Both the position numbers and the translations under genes were made by a program. A stretch of 64,000 nucleotides of DNA from Neodiprion pinetum (taxonomy: Eukaryota; Arthropoda; Insecta; Hymenoptera; Diprionidae). Location of the stretch: NCBI RefSeq assembly GCF_021155775.2, contig NC_060233.1, positions 33,511,077-33,575,076 on the forward strand. The letters are read 5' to 3'. Shown piece by piece: positions 48,358 to 62,986 of this stretch (position 1 is its first letter; each line of letters starts with the position of its first letter). The notes beneath the pieces are model-generated. The model was not told the DNA's origin and searched no databases. It saw only the letters and a list, made by a program, of their open reading frames with translations.

Positions 48358-51149
48358 ATACACGTGCATACTCTCATATCTGTATATGTAACAATAAGTA
48401 TAGGTATACACGCACGCACGCTCCCAAAGCGGATTTAAATTGAATGCGTTATTCGATCGCATCAATCGACTTCATGCATTCCGAACAGCACAGACAATGC
48501 TGCCCACTGTTGTATGTGACATGTAGGCAATACGCATGCTAGTCTCATTCGGGCGACAGAGCTACGATCATTTGACGATTGGGATAGGCTGTGAATAATC
48601 CTTCGATCGAATGGGAGGTATATGAAATGAAAATACAAACAGCATTCTTGCTGCGTGTGACATGTGTATGTAACAGTACGGTACAGTGTGATTCACTCTG
48701 GCGTCCATAACCAATTTTTTCGTATTACATACTAAATATAGCATATTACGAAACTAACATTTTCGCTTTCATCATTTGCAACGCCAGATTTTTCTCGTTG
48801 GATATCATCTTTATCCAATTTCACCGGCAAATGTGAATAAAATCATCAATGGTATATTTTTTACTCCATCAATCCAGCTCCATGTAGTATTTGTATATTA
48901 TTATATGTATATTATATGTGTATATATGTATATGCGTGTATATAAGATATTATATTTTTTCTTTTCAAGATGGAGATATTTCACCCGAATTCAATATCTC
49001 CTGGGTAAGCAGGCAGGCAGGCAGGGCTATACGCAGGTATTAAGTGAACCGTGAAAAGGCTTTGAGGGAAAACGAAGGTCGACAAAATTTCACTCGGAGA
49101 ATCGTGTGTGTGTGTGTGTTTGTGTGTGTGTGTGAAGGGGGGGGGGGGGGTGTATAAAGGCATATACACAGAAAATAAGGGCAAAAAGCTCGAAGGTAAA
49201 ATCCGACGAAGAAAAAACCAAATTAAACGAACGTGATGTGTAATTAAGCGGAATTTATCTTGTTATTATAATATAAAATACGAAAGTATAAATGAAGGAA
49301 GAAGGATAAAAATATGAGGTAAAATTTACAGAAGATAAAAATTTCCAATGCATCCTATCGCGACTCATTCGCCTATCGCAATAACGCTCAAATATATCCC
49401 TGAGCAAACAATTAACGGGATAATAATAATTTGATCAGACTTGCGGACATGTTTACACATTATTTTCACAAGTTTTTTTGTCTCAATTTATTACAGAACA
49501 CATCGTCTATCGGTATAATTAGGCCGGTATTCATAATCACTTCTTATTTCCAATACCATCTTTTAATAACGGCATTTTACATACGAATAAAATTAGACTT
49601 CTAGACCTGACTCGCAAATAAGAACTGCAACTACGAATTATATTAGTTCGAGTTCGCAAGAATGTCTTCGTATCCGTCTGCGGTATGGAAAAGGAGAGGG
49701 GGAAAAAAAAAGGGAATAAATTATAACTGATCTATTACAAGGATTTCAGTTTTAAGAGTCAACTTTGACGCGTCAAGCAAGAAAGAAAATATGCTAATAC
49801 AATTCCTTTCATCACGAGACCGTATTAAAAATTCAGACACACCAGCAAATATCTACTAAAAAATTCAATTAAAAACAAAAAAAAACGGTAATAATTATTC
49901 CGTCTTCGTGACGTTTCATAAGTTGATCGATGGCTCATTTCATGGAAAAGTTTGGTATAGTGAAAAGAAAAGGGAAGTGATTCTAATGGTAAAATATTGT
50001 GTATAGGCGTGTGTGTATTTCTTTTTTTCGTTTTAATCGAAAATTTTGAATTCACAAAATGACCAATACGTACGATTACGTGCGACAGTTTTTTTCTTTA
50101 TCATATATCTATATATGTTAATATATGTGTCTTTCACACTTGTAATACACGTTACGATTATACGCGGTGTATAAAATTCGTTGGACGGTGATATTCGAGA
50201 GTCACGGAGAAAGTGACACACTACCTCCATAAGAGTGACATGCCACTGGCCTTAGACTTACACACTCGCCGTGAACTTATACTTCGTAATATATCGGATC
50301 GGACAGATTAAGGTCAAAGAAGATACAGCGTTCCCTTGCTATTATACTCAGGGAGCTGCCTCCTGACACTGACAATGAGCCCTACTAAATCCACTTGGTC
50401 ACATTTTATTGCTTGATTACGTAACGGATAAGAACCTATACGACAATGACGATAAATAAATTGAATTCTAACACGGTGACGAAAAATTCATCGGACATGT
50501 TCGCTGCGATAACGAGGTACTTTCATTTTACTTAACGGATCACGTATGACTGAAAGGAATAGAGAATATAATAAAGAACTGCTTGCTTATTTGAGGTAAG
50601 CGATATTGGGGAAAAATGCCTGTTACATGTGAGACCGTCATAAAAAATTCGGTATCAAATGTTGCACAAAAAGGAAGGAAAAATCTCTTGACGAGGATAA
50701 GGATTTCGAAAATTCCAAGTCACTCAAGAAGGATAATATTCATATGTTACAGTGATTCGCGGTACATGAAATCATCGATCATGCATAAGTTTCGATCCGT
50801 ACATAGCAGCCTATAAACTTGGTACAAACTCAAACCGTCGGTTAACAAGAAATCTGCTGCTTCTGCAACATCCGAACCATAATATACGTATTCTAAGTTA
50901 GCGGGGAATCGTTGACCGCAAAATTTATTCCTTTTCCGCAAACCGTCATTGCTGGATAATGACAAAATTACGGAGTTGAAAAATCTCTCGAACAGTCTTA
51001 TGACATTTGTTTACGCACAATCTGCGCGCATCTCGACAGCGAGAAAGGAAGGAAATATTTATTGAATTAAGTAACTTTTACTCAGCTTGGCGGTTAACAA
51101 GAGCCACTTACTTATGCGAAAAAACAAAGATAGGTGTGGCGAATCCAGG

Positions 51150-51152
<3 letters not shown>

Positions 51153-51202
<50 letters not shown>
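51153..51202. repeat. (GA)n microsatellite, about 25 units
   Basis: Uninterrupted GA dinucleotides over 50 bases. Smaller dinucleotide tracts lie at about 44343-44364 (TG) and 55255-55275 (CA). Confidence 0.95.
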
Positions 51203-51207
<5 letters not shown>

Positions 51208-51657
51208 TCGAATAGCGTGTACGTGTGGTTAATGACGTCAATGACGATGACGATTATGACAGGGGTGCACGGGGAATTTAATACGTCGAAATATATCTGT
51301 TCGATCGTAACGACGATAGGTGTGTAAATGCGTGTGTGTCAGACGTTGAGGGTGCGTGTACAAGTCGAGAGTACGAAAGAAGCGCATTTTGGCGAGGGTG
51401 AAGTAAAATATTGATCCACCGGTGCGCGCGCAGCCCCTGCAGCAGAGCTTACCCTCCACCTCCACCACCCCCATCAATCGCCGTTCTCTCCATCTTCAGC
51501 ATGACGGTACCCCGCACCCTCGAAATTTCCTCGAAAGATGTAAAATTGATTGATAAAAATAAACTGGAAGTGAAAAATTGTTAATTTATGAGCTAGATAA
51601 TTTTATCCGCTATCCTCAGTCTCGTTATATGGTCAAAAATAGGGTGCATATAATCAT

Positions 51658-51832
51658 TGTTGAAGTTAGTAGCGTTATCGTACCGAATAATGATGAGGAA
51701 AAATCGTTATTTCGGAACTTTCGAATTGTTTGAAATTCAGTAAATGGTAATAAAACAAGGCTTACTCATATTTCGAAATCTTAGTTCCTTTAGTTGTTCT
51801 TTAATGTTTCGTTCGTTTTACAAACTTCAACA
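51658..51832. mobile_element. Decayed relative of the 43434 MITE
   Basis: The left end TGTTGAAGTTAGTAGCGTTA and the inverted right end TGTTGAAGTTTGTAAAACGA resemble the 30-bp ends of the element at 43434. Internal similarity includes GTTATTTCGGAACTTTCGAA and TGAAATTCAGTAAATGGTAA. No matching 8-bp duplication remains. Confidence 0.55.
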
Positions 51833-54800
51833 TCGTTCCATATATGAAAATTTGGTACGTTAGTTTGCTTGCGCGATTATTCTCCCAAGATTTCTTGCTG
51901 CAGGGAAAAGAATAATTATCATCGCGCGTACGAATTGTCGTTTTTATTTTTCTCAAATCATGAAAAAAATGCGACATTGTTTGAAAGTGAATTTTGAACG
52001 CCCCTATATTGTGTATAATTATCGAGTAATCTACTATAAGAGGACCGAGAATGTCCAAAATTATATTTACTTAGGTAATTAATCGATTGAATAATGTCCA
52101 GACACAAAGCAGCGCAGCTGAAAAGGAGTCGAGGATTCCTTTATCGCTACTACCTGTATAGAAACCCGTCTGACAATGATGACGAGCCGACAGATTCAGT
52201 TCCCAGTTATAGCTGGCGAGCATAGAAGCTGCTGAATGAAGTTATATTCAAATAAACTCAAATTAAAATAACGTCGATTTCGATACGTGCTTGTTGTGTA
52301 ATATATTTATAGGTTGTCAATATTTTTATAAACGGACAGAATACAACGATGCGCATCAATATAGTTTCTCTAACTCGCGGTGATGGATTTACAAAATTTT
52401 TAGTCGTGTTTGTGTTTAAATTTCTCCAGGGTGTGAAATCGAGAATGTAGATAAAAATCTGCTTTCAGTTTTTCGAACCGGCACCCACGTCTCAATTCTT
52501 GGAAAATTGATATAATTACGAAAGATTTTGTACAATCATGACGACTGACGAATTACAACGCGATTTAACATATTCCGGCATTTGTATAACATGTCGTGTA
52601 CATACCAAATTGCCCTGCGACATTTTTTTTATGTACATTAAAATACTGCAACTAGGAATAGCAAGGTACAGGGTGTGTACAAAAGGCTTCATCAAAGGGA
52701 AAAGCAATAATGAAAGATAAAGATGATGATGATAAATAATTACTGTGGCCTGGGCAGGCACAAATTGGTGAACATATGCTGCAGGTACAATATATACCTC
52801 TGTAATGTTGCATGAAAGCGTAGAACAAATTCAAAGGCCTCGTTCGCTAGGTTCTCTGGTCCGCGTAATAAAGGAACACCAATTTTGTATTCTCTTTAAC
52901 GGTCAAAGCTCGAGGATTTTATTCAAGATATTTAAGGCGGATCGTCGTTTTAATCTCGCGGGGTTAATTAGTGGAAAAATCTCTGTCTTCTCATACACCG
53001 AACGTGTATAAAACACGAGAAAAAATATAATACCCGTATATAAGTAGATACCTATATTGCGAAAATGTAATCAGAACTCGTGCCAGAAACGCGACGTTTT
53101 TTTGATGAGGAAACTTTTTAAAACAGTATGTATACATATATTATTATGCATAGGTATACGTGTAAATGCAAAGGAGAATTTATCTAAAAGTAGCCGCAAC
53201 ATTAAATCACTCTTCTAGAAATTTATAAAATTTATCCGACGCCAATCTATACGTTACACGCAAAGTTCCAATGTAAGTCGATCTTAATCCCACGAGCTCA
53301 AAGTGTATCAAGGGAGTACATACAGTATATAGTAAATGTATACAGAAGTAACTTTTACAAATGAGAAAAGTAGGTGATCCGTGCGGATGAAATTGAGATT
53401 TGATTATTATTTATTCACTAGCAAAAACAGATTTTTTGTCGACCAGCTTACAGAAATAAAGGAATAAAAATTAGGAATGCTGGCGAAAATTCAAACTTTG
53501 TAGTATCACTTATTTACATTGATTGGTGATACATACGCATGTAAGTTGTAGCATGAATATGGAAGTGAATTAATGAACAACGTTTTTCAATTAGAATAAA
53601 CGTAAGGAGAAAATTTTTTCCATCACTTGTATTTGCATGCAGAAATATTTTCTTACTGTACACACTGAGAATTTTTTCTTTTGGGTACACGTATAGAGTC
53701 CCATTTTTGTCGTCACACTTCCATATGAAAGAAAGTTGAAATTGAATAACATACTATTAAAATCACGAATAACATCCACCCAATTATGACATATTTTTTT
53801 CAAAGTTTCAAATGGAATGAAATAACTTTTTTACAATACATATAACGTCGCGCTGTATGTTTTATAAGCTGGAAGATTAATATGAACCCAATTCCGTTAA
53901 TGAGTACGAGGCTATAATCATACGATATACTAACAATAAGCAGGTATATTTTCATTTTGCGACATACTATTCGCTCGCATTGTCGTTATCTATCGCTCAT
54001 GAACGACTTTCTACGAGACCCGAACCGTGCAGCGTACGTGAAAAACCATTCTCGGCAAAAGAAAGAAGCACAAGCTCCCCGCCAAAATTAAAAACGAGAG
54101 AGAGAAAAAAAAGTCGGCGTACTTCGCGGTGTGTAAGCGTAAATCTTGTCTTTGTTTTTCAACACCGATTAGCTCGACCGCAATTAATATCAGATCCAAA
54201 AATATTGTACACGAACAAACAGTCTGCTGCATCAATTTTTACGGACAATTTTCTTACAATTTATCGAATCAAACCCAATACTATTATAATATTTCACAGC
54301 GATAACTTTTAGCTGTTCAATTTTTTTCTCCAACGTCCGAATAATAAAGATCGACACTGGAAAAATGTTTCAATTTCGAAAATGGAAGGAACTGCAAATG
54401 CGGCGGTTGAAAGAAAAATTTTATTCTATTCTTTCGTGCAATGCGAATGCATAATAATCCATGCAACGAATAAATGCTCAACTGCAACAGTGAAAATTGC
54501 TACACTAAAAATAGCTTCATTTCACCATAGGACAAATATTTATTACAACACCTCGATGGACAACGCGGCGTATCTTTGCGTCCTCATCTTTTATGTACAC
54601 ACATACGCTACCGCTACTCTATAAATGCACCTGTAATATATAGATATATAGTTGCCGTACGTACATCTATTGCCAATTTCAATTCATACATTGGATATTG
54701 CTAAAAATCTATAATGCATAGCCCGTGTGGAGCACACGTTCCTTTTGTTCCAGAGCGAAGAAGTAAAAAAAAAAAAAATATATTTTTGCAACCGCTGTAC

Positions 54801-57800
54801 AATTGAACTAGTAGTGCATTTGCTGCTATATATAGGATGGCGATGAGATATGTGAAATACCTAACCGACTTTGTTGTAAAGAAAAATAAAAAAAAAAATC
54901 CATTTAGCCCCAGACATTGCGAATGTTCCTATCTAAAGTCTAAAAGCTTTCCCGTGTTTTATCTTCTTCTTTTTCTCTTTTAATAAAAATCTAATATGCT
55001 AAAAAGCCCGGTGACAAGAATGATGACCGAAAAATGAGCGTTCTTTTCTGATGTATAAGATTAATTTACACGAGGAAATAATTTCCCCAGACTCTCCGAC
55101 ATGATGTTTCCCGTTTCACCGCTTTTCTCCCCTGTCTGGCATGACTATCGCCGCACTGGAGAGTTCAAGTCTTATAGTACCCTGTATAAGTAGTCCTAAA
55201 ACACCTCTCGACCTTATCCTCAAATGGTTCGTATTGTAGGCTACAGGTTGCTCATCACACACACACACACACACAAACCGTACATACTTCATCGTCTCCC
55301 AAGAGACGGCGGAACACTCCCGGGTAAAATGTTGTTGAATAAACACTTCAGGATGTACATGCACATTATTAATTAATAAACGAGTTTGCTGAAATGCTTT
55401 GAAGTTTATTGTTTCAATAAAATTATCGAGAGAAGTTTCGCCTGTTTTTTTTTCATCTAAAATTATTTACGTTCAAGGTATATATTATATCTCAGTTCAA
55501 GAAATATAATTCATTAAAAGGCCTTTGATCGTATTTATTCACGCTAAACTGAATGGAATATTTTATTACGTATAGATGAGAAAAAAAAAGTTAAAGCCGA
55601 AAAAACGTACATTTACCAACCACTCCGCAAATGTTATTCGTTAATTTCAAATTATAAGAACAAGAAAAGTTATCATGAAGGAACATGCCTTGATAAACGT
55701 TACCAGGAAAAATATATGGTTATTATTTATAATAAGAATAAAGAGTAAAAAGGTATCATAAACGGGAAAAATGTTTCAAAGTTTATCCAGTGTGCGCGCG
55801 CGTGTGCGTGTGTAATAATCATATATTTTTCGAAAAACGAATTACAGACGCAGCTGCATTCCAACAAAAAAGCAAATACATATTTTTTATTCAAATTCGT
55901 ATTCAATAAATTAGTATGCAATATCAATCAAATAAATATTATCTCAGATTTGACCTTTTAACTATTTTTTCTTTCCTTCTCTATTTTTGTCTCACGCGTT
56001 TAATTGTAACGAATTGTATAGGTGAGCATGTATGTATAATAATACATCATATCTAAAAAGAAATTATATGAGAAAAATTTTCGCTCTCATCGTCAGCGAT
56101 GTTGTCATTTGCAAGGTATTATTTATAGAGGTAAGAAAAGCGTGCGTCGTTCACCGCATACCTCCTTTATACACAACATATGCATGCATATATATACACG
56201 CGCACATGCATATATATATATACACGCGCACATGCATATATATATATACACATCACCGTCACTTCTGTCGCATATTATAATGATGTACAACGTAGACAGA
56301 GGCTTTACGACTTGTGGTATAATAAATTAATCCTGGCGCTCGACACCTGTGCAAATCATAGCAACAGGATTGAAAAAAAGAAATATATACTCGAGCAGCA
56401 ACTGGATGCGTCGCAATATGGAAGAAAAATAATGAATGAAATAAAAGTTAAACCAATCCACATACATATAACACTGGACCCGATACAAGAAAACACAATA
56501 TTACGTACAATTGTTGTCAGTCTTATTAAACATTTATCGTGAGTAAATTACAAAAGCTCCAATATTGACTGAAATTGCGCAGAATAAGGATAATTAATTA
56601 GGTATGTACATTATAATTGTTTCGGTGCAGTGTAACTCACGCCGTACGTTTACGTCCACATTTGCCAAGTGCACCGTGGTACTTTTAAAAGGGAAGGAGA
56701 TGCGTACGGCGGTGTTAAGTATGCGTTCGCGATTCTCTATACCGATACATATGTGTGTGCAAAGCGTGCGTATGTCACGCATAGGTGTAATAGGTAGGCT
56801 ATATACACAACGCATCGTCATGCCTAGCAGCAGAGAAGAGAGAGAGAGAAAGAGAGAATAATGCGTCAGTGGCTTGGAATAGCGAATGATGTCAACACGG
56901 TACACATTTACCACGCGTCACCCAAAGAAGAGAAGCATGTGGTCAAACCCGGGGTTGTTGGTTAGGTAAAACGATGCGTCTAGGTGTACATGGTCAAGTA
57001 CCTAGGCTAATCGTAAGCCTGTTTATAATACACGCGTAGCGTCTATTACTTCTATTACGCGGGATAAAAGACGATAGAGGAACGTAATCGCTAAGTAGCA
57101 ACGCACGCGTTCCATTGCCAAAAATTAATGACAATGATTACAATTTTGCGGCCTGAAGGAATCCCCTCCCCCCAAAGCTCGCTAATCAGATCGTTACACG
57201 GTCAATTATTATACGCATCACCTGTCGGGCATTCGATATTCGTTGATTAAATACGTAGTTCAATAACTGATTGTCTTATTATTTTCGTTATTCTACTAAC
57301 AACTATATTATATCATATTACATTGCAGGTGTGAGCGATTTTTTGCATTGCAATTGTGTAATTAACGATGGATCAAATTCTTGTCATCGATTTTGTTCTT
57401 TGACGGGTTCGAAGTTTCTTTTTTGTTATTCGCCAGATGCGAATTATTATCGTTGGGTATGTGTATGCGTGTATGTGCATTAAGCAACGTATATTATAAT
57501 GTATTTGTAGTGAGTTTACATATACTAAGAACACACGTACATCTGAGGATCGAACGATATTACGATGTAGTGAGTATTTTCATCTCCGCGAAACTATACG
57601 CATACATATATTGTAATATAGGAATACGTAAAAACGGTTGAAAAAAAAATAACTGGCAGTTTTGTACACACCGTATTTAATTGGTAATTTATTTATTCAT
57701 TCCTCTTCTTCAGATTACAGCGCATTTTGTGTTCAAAATTCAACAACGGTATGAAAACTATTGTGTTATAGGTATATATAAAAATGTATATATACGAGTA

Positions 57801-60800
57801 AAAAACCTCGTACATATACTCGTATATATTCATATACGCATGCATATAAGTGGAACGATTCTGACGCACAATTATTTTTTCTGACATAGTTAATACATAA
57901 ACTATATATATTCTTTTAGAATGAATAGTTTGTACTGACGTTTTCTCTCCTTTTGAGAAATGTGTGCCCAACGCGATGATGTTTGGTTTGATATAATGAG
58001 CGTACTAAAGAAAAAAAAAAATGTACATGCAGTATATTTTATACTCAATGAAACGGACGCAGCATGCGGTTCAACGCACGCTGTCCATCGCACTATGCGT
58101 GTTATGCGCGTATGTAACTCGTTGCTGATACTACAGCACCGAACCCAAATTCTTAATTTGGGAATACGAGAAATGACACGATGTTCAAATCCAATTCGAT
58201 TCAGTATTGGCTAAATACACACTGCACTATACGTATCCGAACCTTTATTTTTTGGGAGGGGAGTAAATAAAGGGAAGTAAGAAATAGAAAAAAACATCTG
58301 ACCTCTAATGTGAACTTTTGCGAGAGGGAAAATTCTTTCACATCCAGTGACGTATGTTAATATAAAAAACGGAAAATTTATAGGATTGCTCCGTTTTCCT
58401 ACTGCTGACGGAGTCGAGAACGCATAAATCTGACGTAGTTCATCAGCTAATGATATTATATGTATAAGTATATTTAATCAAATTTGACGCGGTTAAGATA
58501 TGAATTGAATTTTTCTTGCGAAGTTTTAGATATAACGTATTATCGATACTCTATTTTCAGGTTTGACCGCGATCATCTGCATGTGCGTTAAACTCCGAAT
58601 AAAGAAAAAGAGATTTTCGCCACCGCCATAAGATATCTGTCACTGTCACGCGATATGAACCGGAAGTATCAACCCGTAACAAGATTTTGCTGACCGTTAC
58701 AGCACAGATTTTGCGTTTCATATAATATACATACCTACATAGAATCATATAAGTAGCAGGAACGATGGTTACGGTAAATAAATATATCGTAGCGATTTCA
58801 GACATTAGCTAGTTGTGGAAAATTTTTTGAAATTATAGCATCTTTACGCAAGTACGGAAAAAGTTATTTTAACTTCGAACGTTAAAGAATTATTTGCATC
58901 TACCGGGGATATAACGACGAAGAGGAATAGTAACTCAAATATGACGAATACAACGTGCCCAGTGTACGCACAGAGAAACAAACAACGAGAGGAAAGAAAG
59001 GAAGTGTGTAAAGAGAAACTTTAGTCATTACCCATGGCAATTGCCTTATATTATGCACGTATGTGAGTGCGCGTGTGTGTAACAACCTGGTTGAGAAACT
59101 CGTCGAGATATTCGCGCCGAGCCTAATATGAATGCATCTATATTATAAAACCGGATGTGACATATTGATATGTTCGAAACAGCTTTCGCGTAGTCGTAAA
59201 TGAGACACATACGCTACGCGGAGTTCGCGCATTGCATGCGAATCATTGCACCCCGCAGGTATTACAAATCGCCGGCGGGTTGCACAAACCCACATTTACT
59301 ATTTTCTACACTAGCAGGCATTACGCTTGATATAAATTAACGTATCGCATCATCCTCTCTGGCACGTGACGTCACGGCTGATAGTAGTAATTTCCATACA
59401 GATTATCTCGGCAGCGACGGATCTAAGTGAGCATGCAACAACGCCGAACTCGGGCGAATGCGTTCAGAAATGATAACGCAAAAAAACAAGAAAGAGATAC
59501 ATTTGGAAAATAAATGTGCATGAAAATCACGAAAATCATAAAAATCTTGAGACGCCATCTGTTTATAGGCAAAGGCTTTCGACCTGCCTAGATATGCTAG
59601 ATAAATCGCGGCGTAGGTACACGGCAGACGTGGGTCACACTACGTACGACACATAATGCATGCACCCACGTGAACGACGTGTGGCCTTGCTTTAATAGAT
59701 TTATCCACCGTCATGTAATTGAGAATAGATTCTCTGACCAAATAAATTCGAACCAACCAGAATCAGGTGCGTGCGCTTGGAGAGGATAGAGAGAATAAAA
59801 AAAATAAAATAAAAATTAAACGTCTATGAAGCTAACAAAGAATTTCTTTGACCGTTGTTTGTTACATTGTGCTGTACGTACGTTGACCTGTGCCAAAGAT
59901 TGATCTGCCAGGAATCCGATAGATCTTTGGTGCGACATGTAAGTGAACATTGATTTAATGCCGCATATTTGTGAATTTACAACGAGAATTTAAGTCACAT
60001 GTAGCGATGCGGATAATATCTATTCCAATCCATCGATTTCAATAACAGCGGGGCTAATTAGTTCCCATTTGTTATTGATCAGTCTCGTACAGGTAAACTC
60101 ACGGTAAGATTTACCGACACAGTAGACATAATTGACGAGAACTAATTTAGTCGCAGTTTTCATTCTATATCCTTCCGTGTGATCGTTAAAACTTTTTCCT
60201 GTTACATGATCGTAAAAGTTGAACTAAAAATGAAGTTCAGTTTGGAAAGAAAGGGAAACAAGGCCTGTTGGAGGTTTGAAGACCGGATTGAGATATTAAA
60301 GTACGTAATAAGGCGATCCACCTGGATGAGAGAAAGGGCGTGCCTAGTCGTAGGCGTTTGTCACGGTCAAGTATGCGACGTACTTCTACCAAGCTACAAC
60401 TACGTGTGGCTGCGGATAATTGCACAGTAGGTATGACGAAACGACAACGATGGTACACCGTTTATTACGAAGATTTAAAAATCCGAGGACACGAATCGAG
60501 GATTGGAGAAAAAAGTGCGAGCGGTTGGCGAGAAAGAGGGAAATAGAAGAAGGACATCTCCGATTTCTCATGACCATATAAGGAGCTAAATTCTTAAAAA
60601 ATGATCGCTCATAGTACGAGTAAAATATGACAGTTTGACATGCGGGTATTGAACGGCGGTAGCACGTGGTTAATGATAGTCTGACAGTCGATAAACGGTG
60701 AAATGCCCGAGCACTGTCAGACAGGGATACGTTAAATGCATGTGAAAAAGTTGGACATTTTTTTCGCCGGCAACCTGGCAAAATGGCAAAATGGCGCCCC

Positions 60801-61187
60801 TGGCGCCTGAGACACTCCTATTAAATGCGTCACTCGAGCCGTACCCTCCGCGGCTACATTCACGCCTATCGCCTTTACTCTTTAGGTACGATCTCGAACC
60901 GGAAGATTTAACCCGTCTACTTGACACGGAAAATCAAAAATGCCGTCATTACTGACTGGCTCGATTATCCTAGTGATAGGCGCACGACGTCAGTATCTGT
61001 ATGGCTGCTCGTTTATTCGATGTGGAAGCCGCTTTCCAAAATTTCCATCATCTCTAGTTGCTACGGGGTTCACACAGCCCGCAAACGACGTTGCGCACAT
61101 TTAGCATAAAATTAACACTTCTATCGTATGCACGGAATCTCCGGTTAGCGAGGATTCGGTTTCGATACATTTTTGGTTAAAACTCAC

Positions 61188-61310
61188 CTTTTGAATGCAG
61201 AAAGTCGCCTGGAAAATCAAGGCTTCAGCGAATTTCAACGACTCCCGTCTAACACGATCTCACAGAGTGCACTGCCGCTCACCGCCGGAAACCGCCATTT
61301 TAGACTACGT
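61188..61310 (-). promoter_or_regulatory. Candidate 14-3-3 zeta first exon and divergent promoter
   Basis: On the minus strand a GC-rich segment starting at an AAAATGGCGG motif (about 61293-61302) runs to 61188 and ends in CAAAAG followed by the consensus donor GTGAGT. It has no long open frame, as expected of a non-coding first exon. The 14-3-3 zeta start exon needs such a partner upstream, and no better one lies between. MRTO4 starts on the other strand about 330 bp away, with another AAAATGGCG motif at 61499-61507. YY1-like ATGGCG motifs are common at housekeeping starts. Assignment to 14-3-3 zeta is an inference. Confidence 0.45.
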
Positions 61311-61627
61311 TCGATTAGACACTTCCCCTACCATCGATCATAACCTATCTTCATTCGATACGCGCACCGTTTTCAACCCTTGTGCGATAAACATCTTGTG
61401 TAATTTTCGAAAATTTTATTGACATACACAATACCTCACCGATGCACTTGCAAATTGAATAAAAATGAATTAATTGTGAAGTTGAATTCAACGTAACCAA
61501 AATGGCGTCCACGTTTCCTCCTGACTGTTTACTGCGTGACATTCGAACCGGTGCTACTAGCACATGGTTTGTTTTTTAAATAGTACCTCAAAGTAATCAG
61601 ACCGTCTGAAAAAACAGAAAGTGAAAG

Positions 61628-62943
61628 ATGCCGAAGTCCAAAAGAGACAAGAAAAGTACGTAAATCACCTCAAACACTATCGCACAAGTGAAATCTGAAC
61701 CGTTGTCCAGATATTATTTGCACATAACCTATAATTTGATATATACATGCTTGATAGTCGTAACTGATTTTGCATTTGGAATTATAAAAAATTCTCTAAT
61801 ACTAACAAGTTCTTGTAATTATAGAAAAATGATAAATTTTCGTTTTAATTTTCAGTCACACTTACAAAGACCAGCAAGAAGGGACTGGTTCTGAAACAAC
61901 AGATCGTCGAAGACATCCGTAAATGTGTAACAAAGTATAACAGCATTTTTTTGTTCTCCGTTCAAAACATGAGAAATAACAAACTTAAGGACATCCGGGC
62001 TGAATGGAAGGACAGCAGGTTCTTTTTTGGTAAAAACAAAATCATGGCGCTTGGCTTGGGCAAATCTCCCGAGGAAGAAGTCGAAGATGAAATACACAAA
62101 TTATCTGCCGCTCTCAAAGGCCAGTGTGGGCTCCTTTTCACCAACAGACCTAAGGATGAGGTACTTGATTAATGAAAATGGCAATATACAAATATATAAA
62201 TGAATTAAGCAAATATATCATATAATTATTTCAGTATTTTTAAAGGTTTTTTTATTTGGGACAGGTCTTGGACTGGATGGAACAATATGGTGAAGAGGAT
62301 TATGCACGCTCAGGTTTTGTTGCAAATGAGACAATAACAATACCTGAGGGACCGATGCCAGAGTTTGCACACAGTATAGAACCACATTTGAGGCAGTTGG
62401 GACTTCCCACATCGCTTCAAAAGGGAGTTGTAACATTGCTCAAGGATCACGAAGTTTGCAAAAAGGGCCAGACACTCACTCCAGAACAAGCCAGAATACT
62501 GGTACAACATTTGTATTTGTTTAGCAGATGTTTTCAAGTATATAGATAATTCCATTATAAAAAGCTCAAAGGCTTCGGTTATGTACTCTTTTTTTTTTCA
62601 ATTTGCTCTTCTGGAATTTTAATGCTAGTTCCCTCAATTTTCCATGAATGAAATCCAATACAAAATTTGAGAAAAACTGAAATCCACCCATGCATGTCAC
62701 AAAAGATTTCTCGTGGAATTACGTGTATACTTTACAACGTACCAATTTACTGAATTCAGTATGGAGCATTATTTTTGTACCTTCTTACAGAAACTCATTG
62801 GCAAGGTATTAGCAACATTCAAGTTAACGCCTCTTGGGGTATTTGTCAAGAGTGAAGGATACATGCCAATTGCTACAGATGATAACGATGATAATGAAGA
62901 TGACAATGTAGAGATGGAAACAGAAGACACAACAGATACCTGA
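61628..62943 (+). CDS. MRTO4: MRTO4, mRNA turnover 4 / ribosome assembly factor, 4 coding exons
   Basis: Nucleolar paralogue of ribosomal protein P0 (L10 family) that holds the P-stalk site on pre-60S particles until P0 replaces it. Exons: 61628-61655, 61856-62160, 62265-62501, 62791-62943, joining in frame to 240 residues (human 239). The N-terminus MPKSKRDKK then TLTKTSKKGL is almost that of human. Other marks are FSVQNMRNNKLKDIR, FFFGKNKIM, LLFTNRPKDE, the HSIEPHLRQLGLPT segment, LTPEQARIL, KVLATFKLTP, and an acidic tail (DDNDDNEDDNVEMETED). All introns are GT-AG and short (75-300 bp). It lacks the P1/P2-binding C-terminal tail of P0, as expected. Confidence 0.96.
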
Positions 62944-62980
62944 AATCAGAATTAAAAATGACCTAAAAATGTACATATTG

Positions 62981-62986
62981 AATAAA
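62981..62986 (+). terminator. Poly(A) signal of MRTO4
   Basis: AATAAA 38 bases after the MRTO4 stop, with a T-rich stretch following. A second AATAAA lies at 63032-63037. Confidence 0.5.

Larger units (their letters stand above)
39866..61187. other. About 21 kb without coding genes, probable 5' intron of 14-3-3 zeta
   Basis: No conserved coding exon was recognised on either strand. The stretch holds two hAT-like MITEs with target duplications, a related decayed copy, microsatellites, a GC-rich island at 45.6-46.6 kb, and a somewhat GC-richer zone at about 60.2-61.1 kb. The longest chance-like frame is at 42595-43083. If the exon at 61188 belongs to 14-3-3 zeta, all of this is its first intron; otherwise it is intergenic. 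Confidence 0.45.

Noticed and set aside
60179..60927. Cluster of overlapping frames on both strands
   Set aside because: The local GC content is higher, so stops are rarer; none of the frames shows a domain or consistent splice structure.
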